Notes: generated by a model not told the origin, from the letters alone. Numbered from the stretch's first letter, positions 1-7,309 are shown. The stretch: DNA of 8,416 nucleotides from Candidatus Cloacimonadota bacterium (GCA_021108055.1 JAIORR010000287.1:1-8416); one strand, 5' to 3'. A program made the numbers and translations.

Positions 1-1392
1 TTTAAACCAGAAAGGACGTTTTTTATAATCTTCCACTCCTACCCGAAAAGAATGTGAAAGATCATCTTCCATCATTTCTTTAACTTCTGCGGCAAAATCT
101 TTATCCGTAATCAGCATATTGATCTCAAAATTTATTCTGAACGAACGATTATCGAGGTTTGCTGTTCCCAGAACTGCGAACTCATCGTCTATCAACATTG
201 CTTTCTGGTGAAGGTATCCTTTTTTGTATCTATATATTTTCGCACCGGCTTGGATGATCTCTTTCAAATAAGAAAAAGAAGAAAGGTAGGTTATCCGCAG
301 GTCAGATTTTTGGGGAATGATTATTCTAACATCGACACCACGCAGGGCTGCAAGTTGAAGAGCAGAAATAACCTGTTGATCCGGTACGAAATAAGAAGTT
401 ACGATCCACAAACGATGCCTGGCAGAATTAATTGCATGAACAAAGAAAATTCCGCAAGTTTCAAGATCATCTGCAGGACCGGAAGGTAAAATGATCATCT
501 TTTTATTTCCTGTTTCCGAAGCTTTCGGCTGCCAGTTCAATTCCGGAACAGAATGATTTGCCCAGTACCAGTCAGCAATAAAAGAAAGCTGTATACATTG
601 AACGGACGGTCCTTCCACCAGAACATGAGTATCTCTCCAAAAGCCGTATTTCGGATGGGTTCCCAGATATTTATTACTTACGTTCAATCCGCCCACATAA
701 GCTTTCTTACCATCGATCACCACGATCTTCCTGTGATTTCTAAAGTTCAGTCGAAGCCTGTTGGTCCAACCTCTTGTTGTTTTGAAATGAGAGATATTAA
801 TTCCGTGCTTGCGTGATTTTTCTAAATAACTATTGGGAAGCCGTTTAGATCCGATTTCATCAAAAAGAAAATAAACCCGAACTCCTTCCTGCACTTTTCG
901 GATGAGATGTTCTCTTAATTTCCTGCCGAGTGTATCGTCGTGAACAGTATAAAATTGGATGAGAATGTAATCTTCTGCTGTTTCAATTTCTTTGAAAATG
1001 GATTGAAAAGTAGCTTCTCCATTGATAAGCAATTCTGCATCATTACAGCATGTGAAAGGCATATGAGCCAGTTCTTTTACGACCTGATATTTCGTATCGG
1101 GATTGTTATAGGAGAAATTATTTTCTTCCAATTTCGATAAAAGGTTCTTAGCTATATGGTTTATTTTCAGGTCACCGGAACGTCTGGCAATTACATATCC
1201 GTAAAACCTTCTGCTTCCAAAAATGTAATACATCGGTAATGCCAGGTATGGAAAGAATAGAAGCGAGATAGCCCAGGCTATCGAACCCTGAGCTGTACGT
1301 CCTTTCATTATTGCATCGATTGCAGCAATAACTCCCAGAACATGGAAAATAATTGCGATCATCCACCAGAAAAATTTCAAATATTCAAGCAT
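1..1392 (-). CDS. cls: Cardiolipin synthase (phospholipase D superfamily), C-terminus cut by window edge
   Basis: Read on the minus strand, an uninterrupted frame of 464 codons runs from the ATG at 1392 to the window edge with no stop. The family joins phosphatidylglycerol units, or phosphatidylglycerol and phosphatidylethanolamine, into cardiolipin at the inner membrane. Two hydrophobic segments (about residues 5-25 and 36-57) form the usual N-terminal membrane anchor. Two HKD motifs follow: H220-R-K222 with D227, then the GGLN tail, and H395-Q-K397 with D402, then GTANLDNRS. The order and spacing match full-length ClsA-type enzymes of about 480-510 residues, so roughly 20-30 residues are probably missing. 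It is the last gene of the five-gene minus-strand cluster, 38 nt after the TPR gene. The ribosome site is weak (an A-rich leader without a clear GGAG), which suggests coupled translation. Several antisense frames on the plus strand are shadows of it. Family assignment is secure; which phospholipid donor it uses cannot be told. Confidence 0.95.
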   Translation of the reverse strand, partial: MLEYLKFFWWMIAIIFHVLGVIAAIDAIMKGRTAQGSIAWAISLLFFPYLALPMYYIFGSRRFYGYVIARRSGDLKINHIAKNLLSKLEENNFSYNNPDTKYQVVKELAHMPFTCCNDAELLINGEATFQSIFKEIETAEDYILIQFYTVHDDTLGRKLREHLIRKVQEGVRVYFLFDEIGSKRLPNSYLEKSRKHGINISHFKTTRGWTNRLRLNFRNHRKIVVIDGKKAYVGGLNVSNKYLGTHPKYGFWRDTHVLVEGPSVQCIQLSFIADWYWANHSVPELNWQPKASETGNKKMIILPSGPADDLETCGIFFVHAINSARHRLWIVTSYFVPDQQVISALQLAALRGVDVRIIIPQKSDLRITYLSSFSYLKEIIQAGAKIYRYKKGYLHQKAMLIDDEFAVLGTANLDNRSFRINFEINMLITDKDFAAEVKEMMEDDLSHSFRVGVEDYKKRPFWFK

Positions 1393-1430
1393 TTTTTTTC
1401 ACTATCTTTTGTTTTTTAAAGTAAACCAAA

Positions 1431-2300
1431 TCATTCTTTTTTATTCAAATTTTCCAGTATTTTATTATACAGCAATGAAATAGTTATGGAAGTAGGCAGG
1501 TTTTTCTTTGCAAGTTTAACGATCGAATATGCTTCCATCGTCCTGTTGTGATTCAGATATAAATTTATCAGTTCAATATAACCGGCAGGTTCAAAGGGTA
1601 ATATCTTTATGCATTTCAAAATGAGATCGACAGCCCTGGCGGTTTTCCCTATCATCTCGCAGGTAATACCATAAGTTCGATAGAAGTGGGGAGTTCTTAC
1701 TTTCATTTTTTCTGCGTTCTGAAATTCAACATACGCTTTTAACCAGTGATGTAATTGAAAATTGGCAAGTCCTCTCAAGTAGAAAATTGTTCCTCTTTTT
1801 CCAAATGACGTTTCTGCCTTATCCAGATAAAAGATAGCTTCATTAAATTTTTTTTTTGTAAAATACAATTCGGCAATAAAAATATATGGTATTTCCGAAC
1901 TAACTTTATATCTCAGTAGTTCTTTTAAAATTTCGATGCCTTTATCGTTTTTTTTCAGTTTTGAATATGCAAATGCTTTATTATAGAGTAATTCCGGGAA
2001 CGGTAATTTGATCTTATCATAATAATCTATAGCGATCTTGAATTCTTTCAATGACAGGAAGCAATTTGCTGCACGGAATATTGCCTGTTCATCTTCTTTG
2101 TTCTGAACAATGATCATCTGGTAATATACGATTGCTTTATGATATAGCTTTTTTGATTGATAAAGATCGGCGATAGTTTTAAGAATATCGATGTTAGTCG
2201 GTTCCTCTTCCAGAGCGTCATTAAGGAGATTCCTGGCTTCAAGCCAGTTCTTGTCCTTTTGCATTTTTGCCCGCCAGAGAAGATTTTCAATTTTGTTCAT
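1431..2300 (-). CDS. Tetratricopeptide-repeat protein
   Basis: A 289-residue protein made almost wholly of degenerate TPR helix pairs. I count about seven to eight units, roughly residues 3-33, 37-70, 71-97, 103-132, 137-168, 171-201, 205-235 and 239-270. Typical TPR positions recur, for example the A-x-x-Y-Y and A-x-x-Y-L-x-K-A patterns near residues 56-60 and 155-162. It has no signal peptide, membrane segment or catalytic domain, so it is probably a cytoplasmic scaffold that binds a partner protein; its partner is not shown by the sequence. The start ATG lies inside the end of the dihydrouridine synthase gene (14-nt overlap), with an AAGGG about ten bases upstream within that gene, so the two are translationally coupled. 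The coding strand carries a run of ten A at 1848-1857 and eight A at 1948-1955, where slippage is possible. It is lysine-rich and of the same base composition as its neighbours. Confidence 0.85.
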   Translation of the reverse strand: MNKIENLLWRAKMQKDKNWLEARNLLNDALEEEPTNIDILKTIADLYQSKKLYHKAIVYYQMIIVQNKEDEQAIFRAANCFLSLKEFKIAIDYYDKIKLPFPELLYNKAFAYSKLKKNDKGIEILKELLRYKVSSEIPYIFIAELYFTKKKFNEAIFYLDKAETSFGKRGTIFYLRGLANFQLHHWLKAYVEFQNAEKMKVRTPHFYRTYGITCEMIGKTARAVDLILKCIKILPFEPAGYIELINLYLNHNRTMEAYSIVKLAKKNLPTSITISLLYNKILENLNKKE

Positions 2301-3276
2301 TTTTTCTTTTCCCTTGATATAACTGTTCGATAGCTTTTAAAATTTCATTTTTATTAAAGCTGCTGTTTATTAATTCCCTTACTTTTGCCCCTCCCTGGAA
2401 TCCTTTTGTATAATATGAAAAGTGGGTTCTCATTTCTTTGATAGCATTATCTTCACCTTTATTTTTTATAGCTAATAAAAAATGATCTTTTATTTTTTTT
2501 AATTTTTCAGAGTTATCTATCGAGAAGTTATTTCTATTTGATATAATTTCTTTAATCTCTGCAAATAGCCAGGGGTTACCGATTATTCCTCTTCCGATCA
2601 TCACAGAATCGCATCCTGTTTCTTTGAACATTTTCTGTGCATCTTGCGCATTTCTGATATCACCGTTGCCAATGACCGGAATGGACAGCTTTTCTTTTAA
2701 TTTTTTTATCACTGTCCAATCGCTTCTACCGGAGAACATCTGACTTCTTGTTCGGGGATGAATACAGATCATATCGATTCCGGTATCTTCCATTTTCTTG
2801 CCAAAATCCACAGCATTCATACTGGAATCATCCCAGCCGGAACGAATTTTTGCAGATAAGGGGATATTGGTTCCATCAAGAACTTTTCTTACTTCACAGA
2901 TGATATCGGCTGCAAGTTCGGGAGTTTTCATCAAAGCGGAACCGGCACCCCTTTTTATCACTTTCCTCACGGGACAGCCCATATTTATATCGATAAGATC
3001 AGGTCTTTTTTCCAATATCATTTCTACAGCCTTTGCCATTATAGATGGTTTGTAACCAAATATCTGTATTCCGAACGGTCTTTGAAATTCTGTGAAATCT
3101 ACATATTTCATGCTTCTGCTTATATTGTAAATATAGCCATCTGCACTTACCATTTCACTTACAACTACATCTGCTCCGCATTGTTTACAGATCGTTCTGA
3201 ACGCTTTATCTGTGATGCCGGCAAGTGGAGCAAGCCAGAGTTTTTTAGAAGTTAAAGCAGAAATTGTGTCTTTCAT
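2287..3276 (-). CDS. dusB: tRNA-dihydrouridine synthase, DusB/NifR3 type
   Basis: This 329-residue flavoenzyme should use FMN and NADPH to reduce specific uridines in tRNA to dihydrouridine. The length matches the DusB family (about 320-330). The TIM-barrel signature starts at once with the APLAGITDKAFR block (residues 16-27) and the VVSEM block (38-42). The catalytic cysteine is C101 in the NMGCP motif, followed by the GAGSALM loop. Phosphate- and flavin-binding elements are visible as K143 (SAKIRSGW), H173 (IHPRTR), the GNGDI strand at 203-207 and the MIGRGIIGNPW block at 226-236. A helical C-terminal domain for tRNA binding fills residues 250-325. The start is the one that places the barrel signature about 15 residues from the N-terminus; its ribosome site is weak. 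The gene begins 29 nt after the TrmH-family gene and overlaps the TPR gene by 14 nt. Neighbouring another RNA-modifying enzyme is consistent with its role. DusB rather than DusA or DusC is inferred from the N-terminal signature. Confidence 0.95.
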   Translation of the reverse strand: MKDTISALTSKKLWLAPLAGITDKAFRTICKQCGADVVVSEMVSADGYIYNISRSMKYVDFTEFQRPFGIQIFGYKPSIMAKAVEMILEKRPDLIDINMGCPVRKVIKRGAGSALMKTPELAADIICEVRKVLDGTNIPLSAKIRSGWDDSSMNAVDFGKKMEDTGIDMICIHPRTRSQMFSGRSDWTVIKKLKEKLSIPVIGNGDIRNAQDAQKMFKETGCDSVMIGRGIIGNPWLFAEIKEIISNRNNFSIDNSEKLKKIKDHFLLAIKNKGEDNAIKEMRTHFSYYTKGFQGGAKVRELINSSFNKNEILKAIEQLYQGKRKNEQN

Positions 3277-3281
3277 TCTCG

Positions 3282-3298
3282 ATGTTCAGGAAGAACAT
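3282..3298. repeat. Short inverted repeat in the trmH-dus gap
   Basis: ATGTTC and GAACAT form a perfect 6-bp inverted repeat around a 5-base loop, filling most of the 29-nt space between the methyltransferase stop and the dihydrouridine synthase start. In the minus-strand transcript it would fold as a small hairpin five bases before the dus ATG. It lacks a U-tract, so it is not a terminator. It could tune translation of dus or be a protein-binding site. A repeat this short can also arise by chance. Confidence 0.35.
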
Positions 3299-3305
3299 AA
3301 ATTGC

Positions 3306-4052
3306 TTATTTCCCGTGTTCATCTGTCAGCATTAGATGATACATTGCAATTCCGGCAGCAACTGCCACATTCATCGATTCGATATTTTTAGAAATTGGTA
3401 TCTTAACCTTGAAATCAGCTAATTCTATAATCTCTTTTCTGACTCCTTCCGCTTCCGAACCCAGAACGAGGATGATATTTCCTTCCGGTCGTTTCAAGTC
3501 AAAAAGGGAGAGCGATTTATTTAAAGTGGTAACGATGATCTTTGCATCCTGCATTTTCAGCCAGTTCTCATCATGAATTTCCATAGGCAGGAAAAACACA
3601 GTTCCCAGAGATGCACGTATGACTTTTGGATTGAACACTTCACAGCAATCCGGAGAAAGAATAATGCCGGAAATTCCAGCAGCAACTGCCGTTCTGATGA
3701 TCGTTCCCAGGTTCCCCGGTTCACCGATGCCATCCAGGTATAAAAGGAATTTCTTATCCTTTATAGGATTTGTCTTTGCTTCGATAAGTGCAGCTATATC
3801 CTGTGGATGTTTTGTAGAACATAATTTTTCTAACTGAAATTCTTCTGCGTGGAATATTTTTGAAGATGAATAATCTGAGTTCTCTAATTTATCTGCATTG
3901 GAAGTGTATATTTCTTCCAATATTATTTTGCTTTGCAAAAGCTGATCTATCAGCCGGGTTCCCTCGATAATGACTTTTCCTGTGGTTTCCCTGAATTTCT
4001 TCTGTTTAAGTTTGCACAATTCTTTTAAGTGGCTCTTCGATAGTTCATTCAT
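3306..4052 (-). CDS. TrmH/SpoU-family RNA 2'-O-ribose methyltransferase
   Basis: A 248-residue SPOUT methyltransferase that transfers a methyl group from S-adenosylmethionine to a ribose 2'-OH in rRNA or tRNA. The N-terminal substrate-binding domain (about residues 5-95) contains the RETTGKVIIEG block, typical of the L30e-like part. The C-terminal knotted domain has all three family motifs: motif 1, EPGNLGTIIRTA at 111-122 with N114 and catalytic R120; motif 2, LVLGSEAEGV at 195-204; motif 3, IPISKNIESMNVAVAAG at 218-234, where the knot binds the cofactor. The layout resembles RlmB and the TsnR-like 23S rRNA methyltransferases rather than the single-domain tRNA TrmL type; the exact target nucleotide cannot be assigned. 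The ATG lies only two bases after the stop of the HD-GYP gene and has no clear Shine-Dalgarno, so reinitiation by ribosomes finishing the upstream gene is likely. It is the second gene of the minus-strand cluster. Confidence 0.92.
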   Translation of the reverse strand: MNELSKSHLKELCKLKQKKFRETTGKVIIEGTRLIDQLLQSKIILEEIYTSNADKLENSDYSSSKIFHAEEFQLEKLCSTKHPQDIAALIEAKTNPIKDKKFLLYLDGIGEPGNLGTIIRTAVAAGISGIILSPDCCEVFNPKVIRASLGTVFFLPMEIHDENWLKMQDAKIIVTTLNKSLSLFDLKRPEGNIILVLGSEAEGVRKEIIELADFKVKIPISKNIESMNVAVAAGIAMYHLMLTDEHGK

Positions 4053-4054
4053 TT

Positions 4055-5635
4055 TTATTTGTACATTGCTTTGATCTTTTCTGTATCTACTTCATCTATC
4101 TGTTCCGGTTTCAGGAATTTTTCTGCATATTCCAGGTATAGCCCGGAGTCTATAAATAAATTCAACAGGTCTTTATCTATCTCTCCATCTTTAGCCATAA
4201 AACCCATGATCCTCAGGGATTCGGATAGAGTTTTTCCTTTTTTATATGGTCGATCACAAGCGGTGAGTGCTTCATAGAGGTCAGCAACAGCAATGATGCG
4301 GGCTTGAACGGGAAGTTCGTCTGCGGTAAGCTTGAATGGGTAACCTTGCCCGTTAAGTTTTTCGTGATGTGCAGAAGCATAAAGGGGAACGTTACCGAAT
4401 TTTTTGGGGAAGGTAAGTTTGGAAAGCATTTCGTGAGTTACAATGGCATGTTCACGCATTTTATCAAATTCCTGGGGAAGCAGTGTTCCTCTCCTGATGG
4501 AAAGATTTGTTTTTTCATTTTCGTTTATCAGGAAGTATTTTTTCCCACCGGTTTCATACTTGAAATTATAAATTCTATCGATTCTATCGAGGTCTTCATC
4601 TTTCATGAACTCACCACCGGTATTGACTTTTTCCACGAATTCCCGATCTTCTTCAAGGTATTTCAATTTGTCGTTTAATTCCTGCTTTCTCTTATCATCC
4701 CGAGAGCGGATAATATCATTTTGGATAAGTGAGATTATCAATTCAAATCTTGTTTCTACCAGTTCGATCCTGTCAAAGATCGTTTCCAGTTTTTTTGCCT
4801 TATCCACAACATAAACGGGAGTGGTGATCTTGCCTATATCGTGCATCCATCCCGAAAGGCTGATCTCCTGAAGTTCGTCCTCGGAAAAATGCAAGTCTTT
4901 GAAATACACTTTGTCCTTCTGAATTTTTCTTGATATTTCTTCACAAAGCGTAGCCACTCTGTTGATATGTCCGCTCGTATATTTAGATTTACGGTCTATT
5001 GCTGCCGCAATACTTTTGATGAATTGGTACAAGAGATTTTCCAGACCTTCGATAAGTTTTTTGTTGGAAAGAGCTATTGCTGCCTGCGAAGCAAGTGAAG
5101 TCAACATCGTGATATGCTGCTCTGTAAAAGGGGTGATCTCATCTTTTTCGTTCATTGCATTAATCAACTGGATCACGCCCAGTACTTCATTTTCGTGGTT
5201 TTTTAATGGAATGGCAGCCATCGATATCGAGCGGTAGTTATTTATTTTGTCATATTTCTTTGTTCCGCTGTTATCAAAAATATTCTGGTTATATACATCA
5301 TCGATGCTGGTAGATTTTCCGGTGTGAACAACATAAGAAACAAAATTCTTTATGTTCTTTTCACCATTTTTTTCATAAAGCGGAACGCTGGGCCATTTGG
5401 AAGTATCAGCGATTCCAAGCTGCAAATTCATTGAACGTGTGCATATCACTTTAAAATCGACACTTTTTTTATTTTCTGAAACCGTGTAAACAGTTCCTCC
5501 ATCCGAGTTCGTATAATTTATTGCTTCATCCAAGATCAGTTTAAAAAAGTTATTTATATCTTTTTCGGAAGAAAGTGCAATTCCAATATTTGTTAAGCGA
5601 TTTACCTGATCTATCAAATCCTTCTTCAATTCCAT
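4055..5635 (-). CDS. GAF-sensor HD-GYP protein, probable cyclic-di-GMP phosphodiesterase
   Basis: A 526-residue signalling protein. Residues about 10-190 form a GAF domain (note GVIQLINA at 153-160, the common end strand, and TMLTSLASQAAIAL at 177-189, the exit helix). A helix around 195-215 leads into an HD-GYP domain. Its metal and catalytic residues are present: H223 (SGHINRV), H265-D266 with K269 (MHDIGK), H396 and H401 (HAIVTHEML), the H423-H424-E425 and G431-Y432-P433 motif, D452 (ADLYEALT) and the DRPYKKG block at 461. HD-GYP proteins hydrolyse cyclic di-GMP to pGpG or GMP; activity is therefore likely, gated by an unknown GAF ligand. No membrane segment is seen, so it should be cytoplasmic. 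The odd point is 131 residues between H265 and H396, against about 30 in compact HD-GYP domains. The ATG is preceded by AGGGG four bases upstream. It is the first gene of the five-gene minus-strand cluster. Confidence 0.93.
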   Translation of the reverse strand: MELKKDLIDQVNRLTNIGIALSSEKDINNFFKLILDEAINYTNSDGGTVYTVSENKKSVDFKVICTRSMNLQLGIADTSKWPSVPLYEKNGEKNIKNFVSYVVHTGKSTSIDDVYNQNIFDNSGTKKYDKINNYRSISMAAIPLKNHENEVLGVIQLINAMNEKDEITPFTEQHITMLTSLASQAAIALSNKKLIEGLENLLYQFIKSIAAAIDRKSKYTSGHINRVATLCEEISRKIQKDKVYFKDLHFSEDELQEISLSGWMHDIGKITTPVYVVDKAKKLETIFDRIELVETRFELIISLIQNDIIRSRDDKRKQELNDKLKYLEEDREFVEKVNTGGEFMKDEDLDRIDRIYNFKYETGGKKYFLINENEKTNLSIRRGTLLPQEFDKMREHAIVTHEMLSKLTFPKKFGNVPLYASAHHEKLNGQGYPFKLTADELPVQARIIAVADLYEALTACDRPYKKGKTLSESLRIMGFMAKDGEIDKDLLNLFIDSGLYLEYAEKFLKPEQIDEVDTEKIKAMYK

Positions 5636-5647
5636 ATTACCCCTGTA

Positions 5648-5675
5648 ATGATAAAATTTGACATTTTTATTTCAA
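5648..5675 (-). promoter_or_regulatory. Possible sigma-70-like promoter for the HD-GYP cluster
   Basis: On the minus strand TTGAAA (5670-5675) and TATCAT (5648-5653) lie 16 bases apart, a fair match to -35 and -10 boxes. Transcription would begin near 5641, leaving a leader of only about six bases, which would remove part of the AGGGG ribosome site. That makes the call weak. It overlaps the proposed divergent mocA promoter, so the two directions could compete. Confidence 0.3.
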
Positions 5676-5695
5676 ATTTAATTTTTGGATATGTC
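5658..5695 (+). promoter_or_regulatory. Possible promoter and dyad upstream of mocA
   Basis: A perfect TTGACA hexamer is at 5658-5663. The only -10-like hexamer at a usable distance, TAATTT at 5679-5684, has a 15-base spacer and fits poorly. GACAT (5660-5664) and ATGTC (5691-5695) form a 5-bp inverted repeat flanking this stretch. A transcript start near 5690 would leave a leader of about 45-50 bases before the ATG at 5739, which agrees with that start. The same TTGACAT and ATATGT words recur upstream of the first RRM gene. Confidence 0.35.
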
Positions 5696-5738
5696 TATTT
5701 ATAGACCTAAATGTGTCAATAAATTTAGTTTGGAAGTT

Positions 5739-6362
5739 ATGAAAACAAAGATCGAGTCGATATTACTTTCTGCCGGTAAGTCCAGCAGAATGGGAACAGA
5801 AAAAGCTCTTTTGGAAATCGATGGGAAGAAGCTTATAAGCATTATCCTGGAAAAGATGCTTTCTTTTTCTAAAAAAGTGTATATCATTCTGGGAGATAAT
5901 TTTGAGAATGTTCAGCAGGTAGTGAAAAACGAGAAATTTCCTTTGGATAAAATCGAATTCATCTTCAATGAAAAACATCATCTCGGAATGTTCTCTTCCA
6001 TTTTAAAGGGGTTTTCCGTAACCACAGGAAAGCATCCGGTTATGCTGCAAATGATAGATCAGCCTTTTGTACCACTTGCAATTTATAAAAAGCTTATTGA
6101 TTTTCTGGATGAAGATCATTTCATCTTTCAACCGTCATGCGAAATAAACAGTAAAAAACGTGCAGGACATCCGATATTGTTTTCACCGTATTTTAAAGAA
6201 TTGATCCTGAAAAACCAGGATAGATCAAACCTGCGGGAAGTTATATCACTTTATAATAAAAAAAGAAAATACATTGAAGTTGACGATAAAGTTATCTTCC
6301 AGAACCTGAATACGTTCAAAGATATAAAATGGGGGAATAAACATGGAAATACCAGTATTTGA
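5739..6362 (+). CDS. mocA: MocA-like nucleotidyltransferase (molybdenum cofactor cytidylyltransferase type)
   Basis: From the ATG at 5739 this is a 207-residue MobA-like NTP transferase, the usual length for MocA (about 190-210). MocA-type enzymes link CMP to molybdopterin to give the cytosine dinucleotide cofactor of xanthine-dehydrogenase-type hydroxylases. The nucleotide-binding loop is at residues 10-30 (LSAGKSSRMG, then K22 and the LLEIDGK segment). HLGMFSSI at 81-88, the MIDQP motif at 105-109 (DQP is the MocA form) and GHPILF at 143-148 follow. In-frame TTG (5685) and ATG (5691) starts exist, but they add 18 or 16 residues not usual ahead of the loop and would lie at or before the likely transcript start. 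GGAAG ends two bases before the chosen ATG, which is a tight spacing. The end overlaps xdhC by 20 nt. The C-terminal NLNTFKD replaces the more usual D-x-D/N-T-P-x-D, so the specific nucleotide is inferred, not shown. Confidence 0.85.
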   Translation: MKTKIESILLSAGKSSRMGTEKALLEIDGKKLISIILEKMLSFSKKVYIILGDNFENVQQVVKNEKFPLDKIEFIFNEKHHLGMFSSILKGFSVTTGKHPVMLQMIDQPFVPLAIYKKLIDFLDEDHFIFQPSCEINSKKRAGHPILFSPYFKELILKNQDRSNLREVISLYNKKRKYIEVDDKVIFQNLNTFKDIKWGNKHGNTSI

Positions 6363-7167
6363 TATTTTAAAAAGAGCAGTGGAAAACCAGCGAAATGGAA
6401 TTGCTTTTGTAATGGCAACTGTTGTAGAAGGTGTGGAAAAAACCCCTGGCAGAACCGGTTTCAAATTGATATCCTATCAAGATAGAACGTTCGAGGGAAC
6501 GGTAGGCGGCGGAAAACTGGAATTGATGGTGCTGGATAAATGCGAAGACCTGCATAAAACAAAAGAGAATTGTCTCCTGGCATTTGAACTTACCGAAACC
6601 TCAGAAGGTATCGGGATGCAGTGTGGGGGAAAGGCAAAAGTTTATTTCGAGTATTTTCCACCTGCAAAAAAGATTTATATTTTTGGTGCCGGACATCTCT
6701 GCAGAAGTGTTGTTCCCGTTTTAAGCTCTATCGGGTTTTACTGCATTGTGATAGATAACCGTGAAGACTTTGCCAATAAAGAACGGATCCCTGAAGCTAA
6801 AGAAGTTTTTGCTATCGATTACAGTGAATATCTAAATAAATTCTCTCCCAGGGAGAATGATGCGGTTATCATTTTCACACATGGTCATATTCATGATAAT
6901 GAGATACTGGAAAACCTCTGCAGGAAAAACATTAATGTTAAATACATCGGAATGATAGGCTCCACAATAAAAGTGGAAGAAGCGTTTAAAAAGATAAAAG
7001 GAAAAAAAATTAAAGGAAACCTGTTAGAAAAGATATATGCGCCCATCGGTTTGAATATTGGAAAAACTACAACTCAGGAAATCGCCATCGCTATTGTTGC
7101 AGAAATACTGGCTGTTTATAATGGAATCGAGGAAATCTATTCGATGCGGGAAAAGATGAAGGATTGA
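6343..7167 (+). CDS. xdhC: XdhC/CoxF-family molybdenum hydroxylase maturation factor
   Basis: A 274-residue XdhC-family protein. Members bind finished molybdenum cofactor, promote its sulfuration and hand it to xanthine-dehydrogenase-like or CO-dehydrogenase-like hydroxylases. The N-terminal XdhC domain shows EKTPGRTGFKL (32-42), GTVGGGKLE (52-60) and the GMQCGG motif with C94, implicated in cofactor binding. The C-terminal Rossmann-like domain shows IFGAGHLCRSV (113-123), the acidic D138-N-R strand end, THGHIHDNEIL (179-189), YIGMIGS (201-207) and APIGLNIGKTTTQEIAIAI (233-251). All the family landmarks are in order and the length is normal. A strong GGGGGA ribosome site at 6331-6336, six bases before the ATG, lies inside the end of mocA. 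The overlap shows the two are co-expressed. No hydroxylase subunit is nearby, so the client enzyme is unknown. Confidence 0.95.
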   Translation: MEIPVFDILKRAVENQRNGIAFVMATVVEGVEKTPGRTGFKLISYQDRTFEGTVGGGKLELMVLDKCEDLHKTKENCLLAFELTETSEGIGMQCGGKAKVYFEYFPPAKKIYIFGAGHLCRSVVPVLSSIGFYCIVIDNREDFANKERIPEAKEVFAIDYSEYLNKFSPRENDAVIIFTHGHIHDNEILENLCRKNINVKYIGMIGSTIKVEEAFKKIKGKKIKGNLLEKIYAPIGLNIGKTTTQEIAIAIVAEILAVYNGIEEIYSMREKMKD

Positions 7168-7303
7168 TGTATGATTTCATTTATTTATATTCATTGCTTA
7201 TTATTTCCCCATTTCTATTAATATATCATCGATCATTTCAGTAATTTCTTAAATGAATAATTTTAAAAAAAAATAAATTTTTCTGTAAAAATCAAAGTTA
7301 TTC

Positions 7304-7309
7304 TTGACA
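7304..7309 (+). promoter_or_regulatory. TTGACA, candidate -35 box of the RRM genes
   Basis: A perfect TTGACA lies 80 bases before the RRM start and overlaps the left arm of the inverted repeat at 7307. There is no good -10 box at 16-18 bases; the TATGTG at 7335-7340 is 25 bases away. The nearby TTGAAC (7314-7319) is 15 bases from that TATGTG and could be the real -35. So a promoter here is likely, but its exact boxes are not resolved. Confidence 0.4.

Noticed and set aside
208..1140. Plus-strand open frames of 66-93 codons inside the cardiolipin synthase region
   Set aside because: They are antisense to an uninterrupted 464-codon frame with two HKD motifs, show no recognisable domain and have no ribosome sites.
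4304..4678. Plus-strand open frame of 124 codons
   Set aside because: It is antisense to the conserved HD-GYP catalytic region and its translation has no family features.
5685..5738. Upstream TTG (5685) and ATG (5691) starts for mocA
   Set aside because: They would add 16-18 residues ahead of the nucleotide-binding loop, which in this family lies within about ten residues of the start, and they overlap the likely transcript start.
7277..7292. ATTTTT-CTGT-AAAAAT stem as a terminator of mocA-xdhC
   Set aside because: The stem is only A-T pairs and has no following T-tract, so it would not be stable enough.
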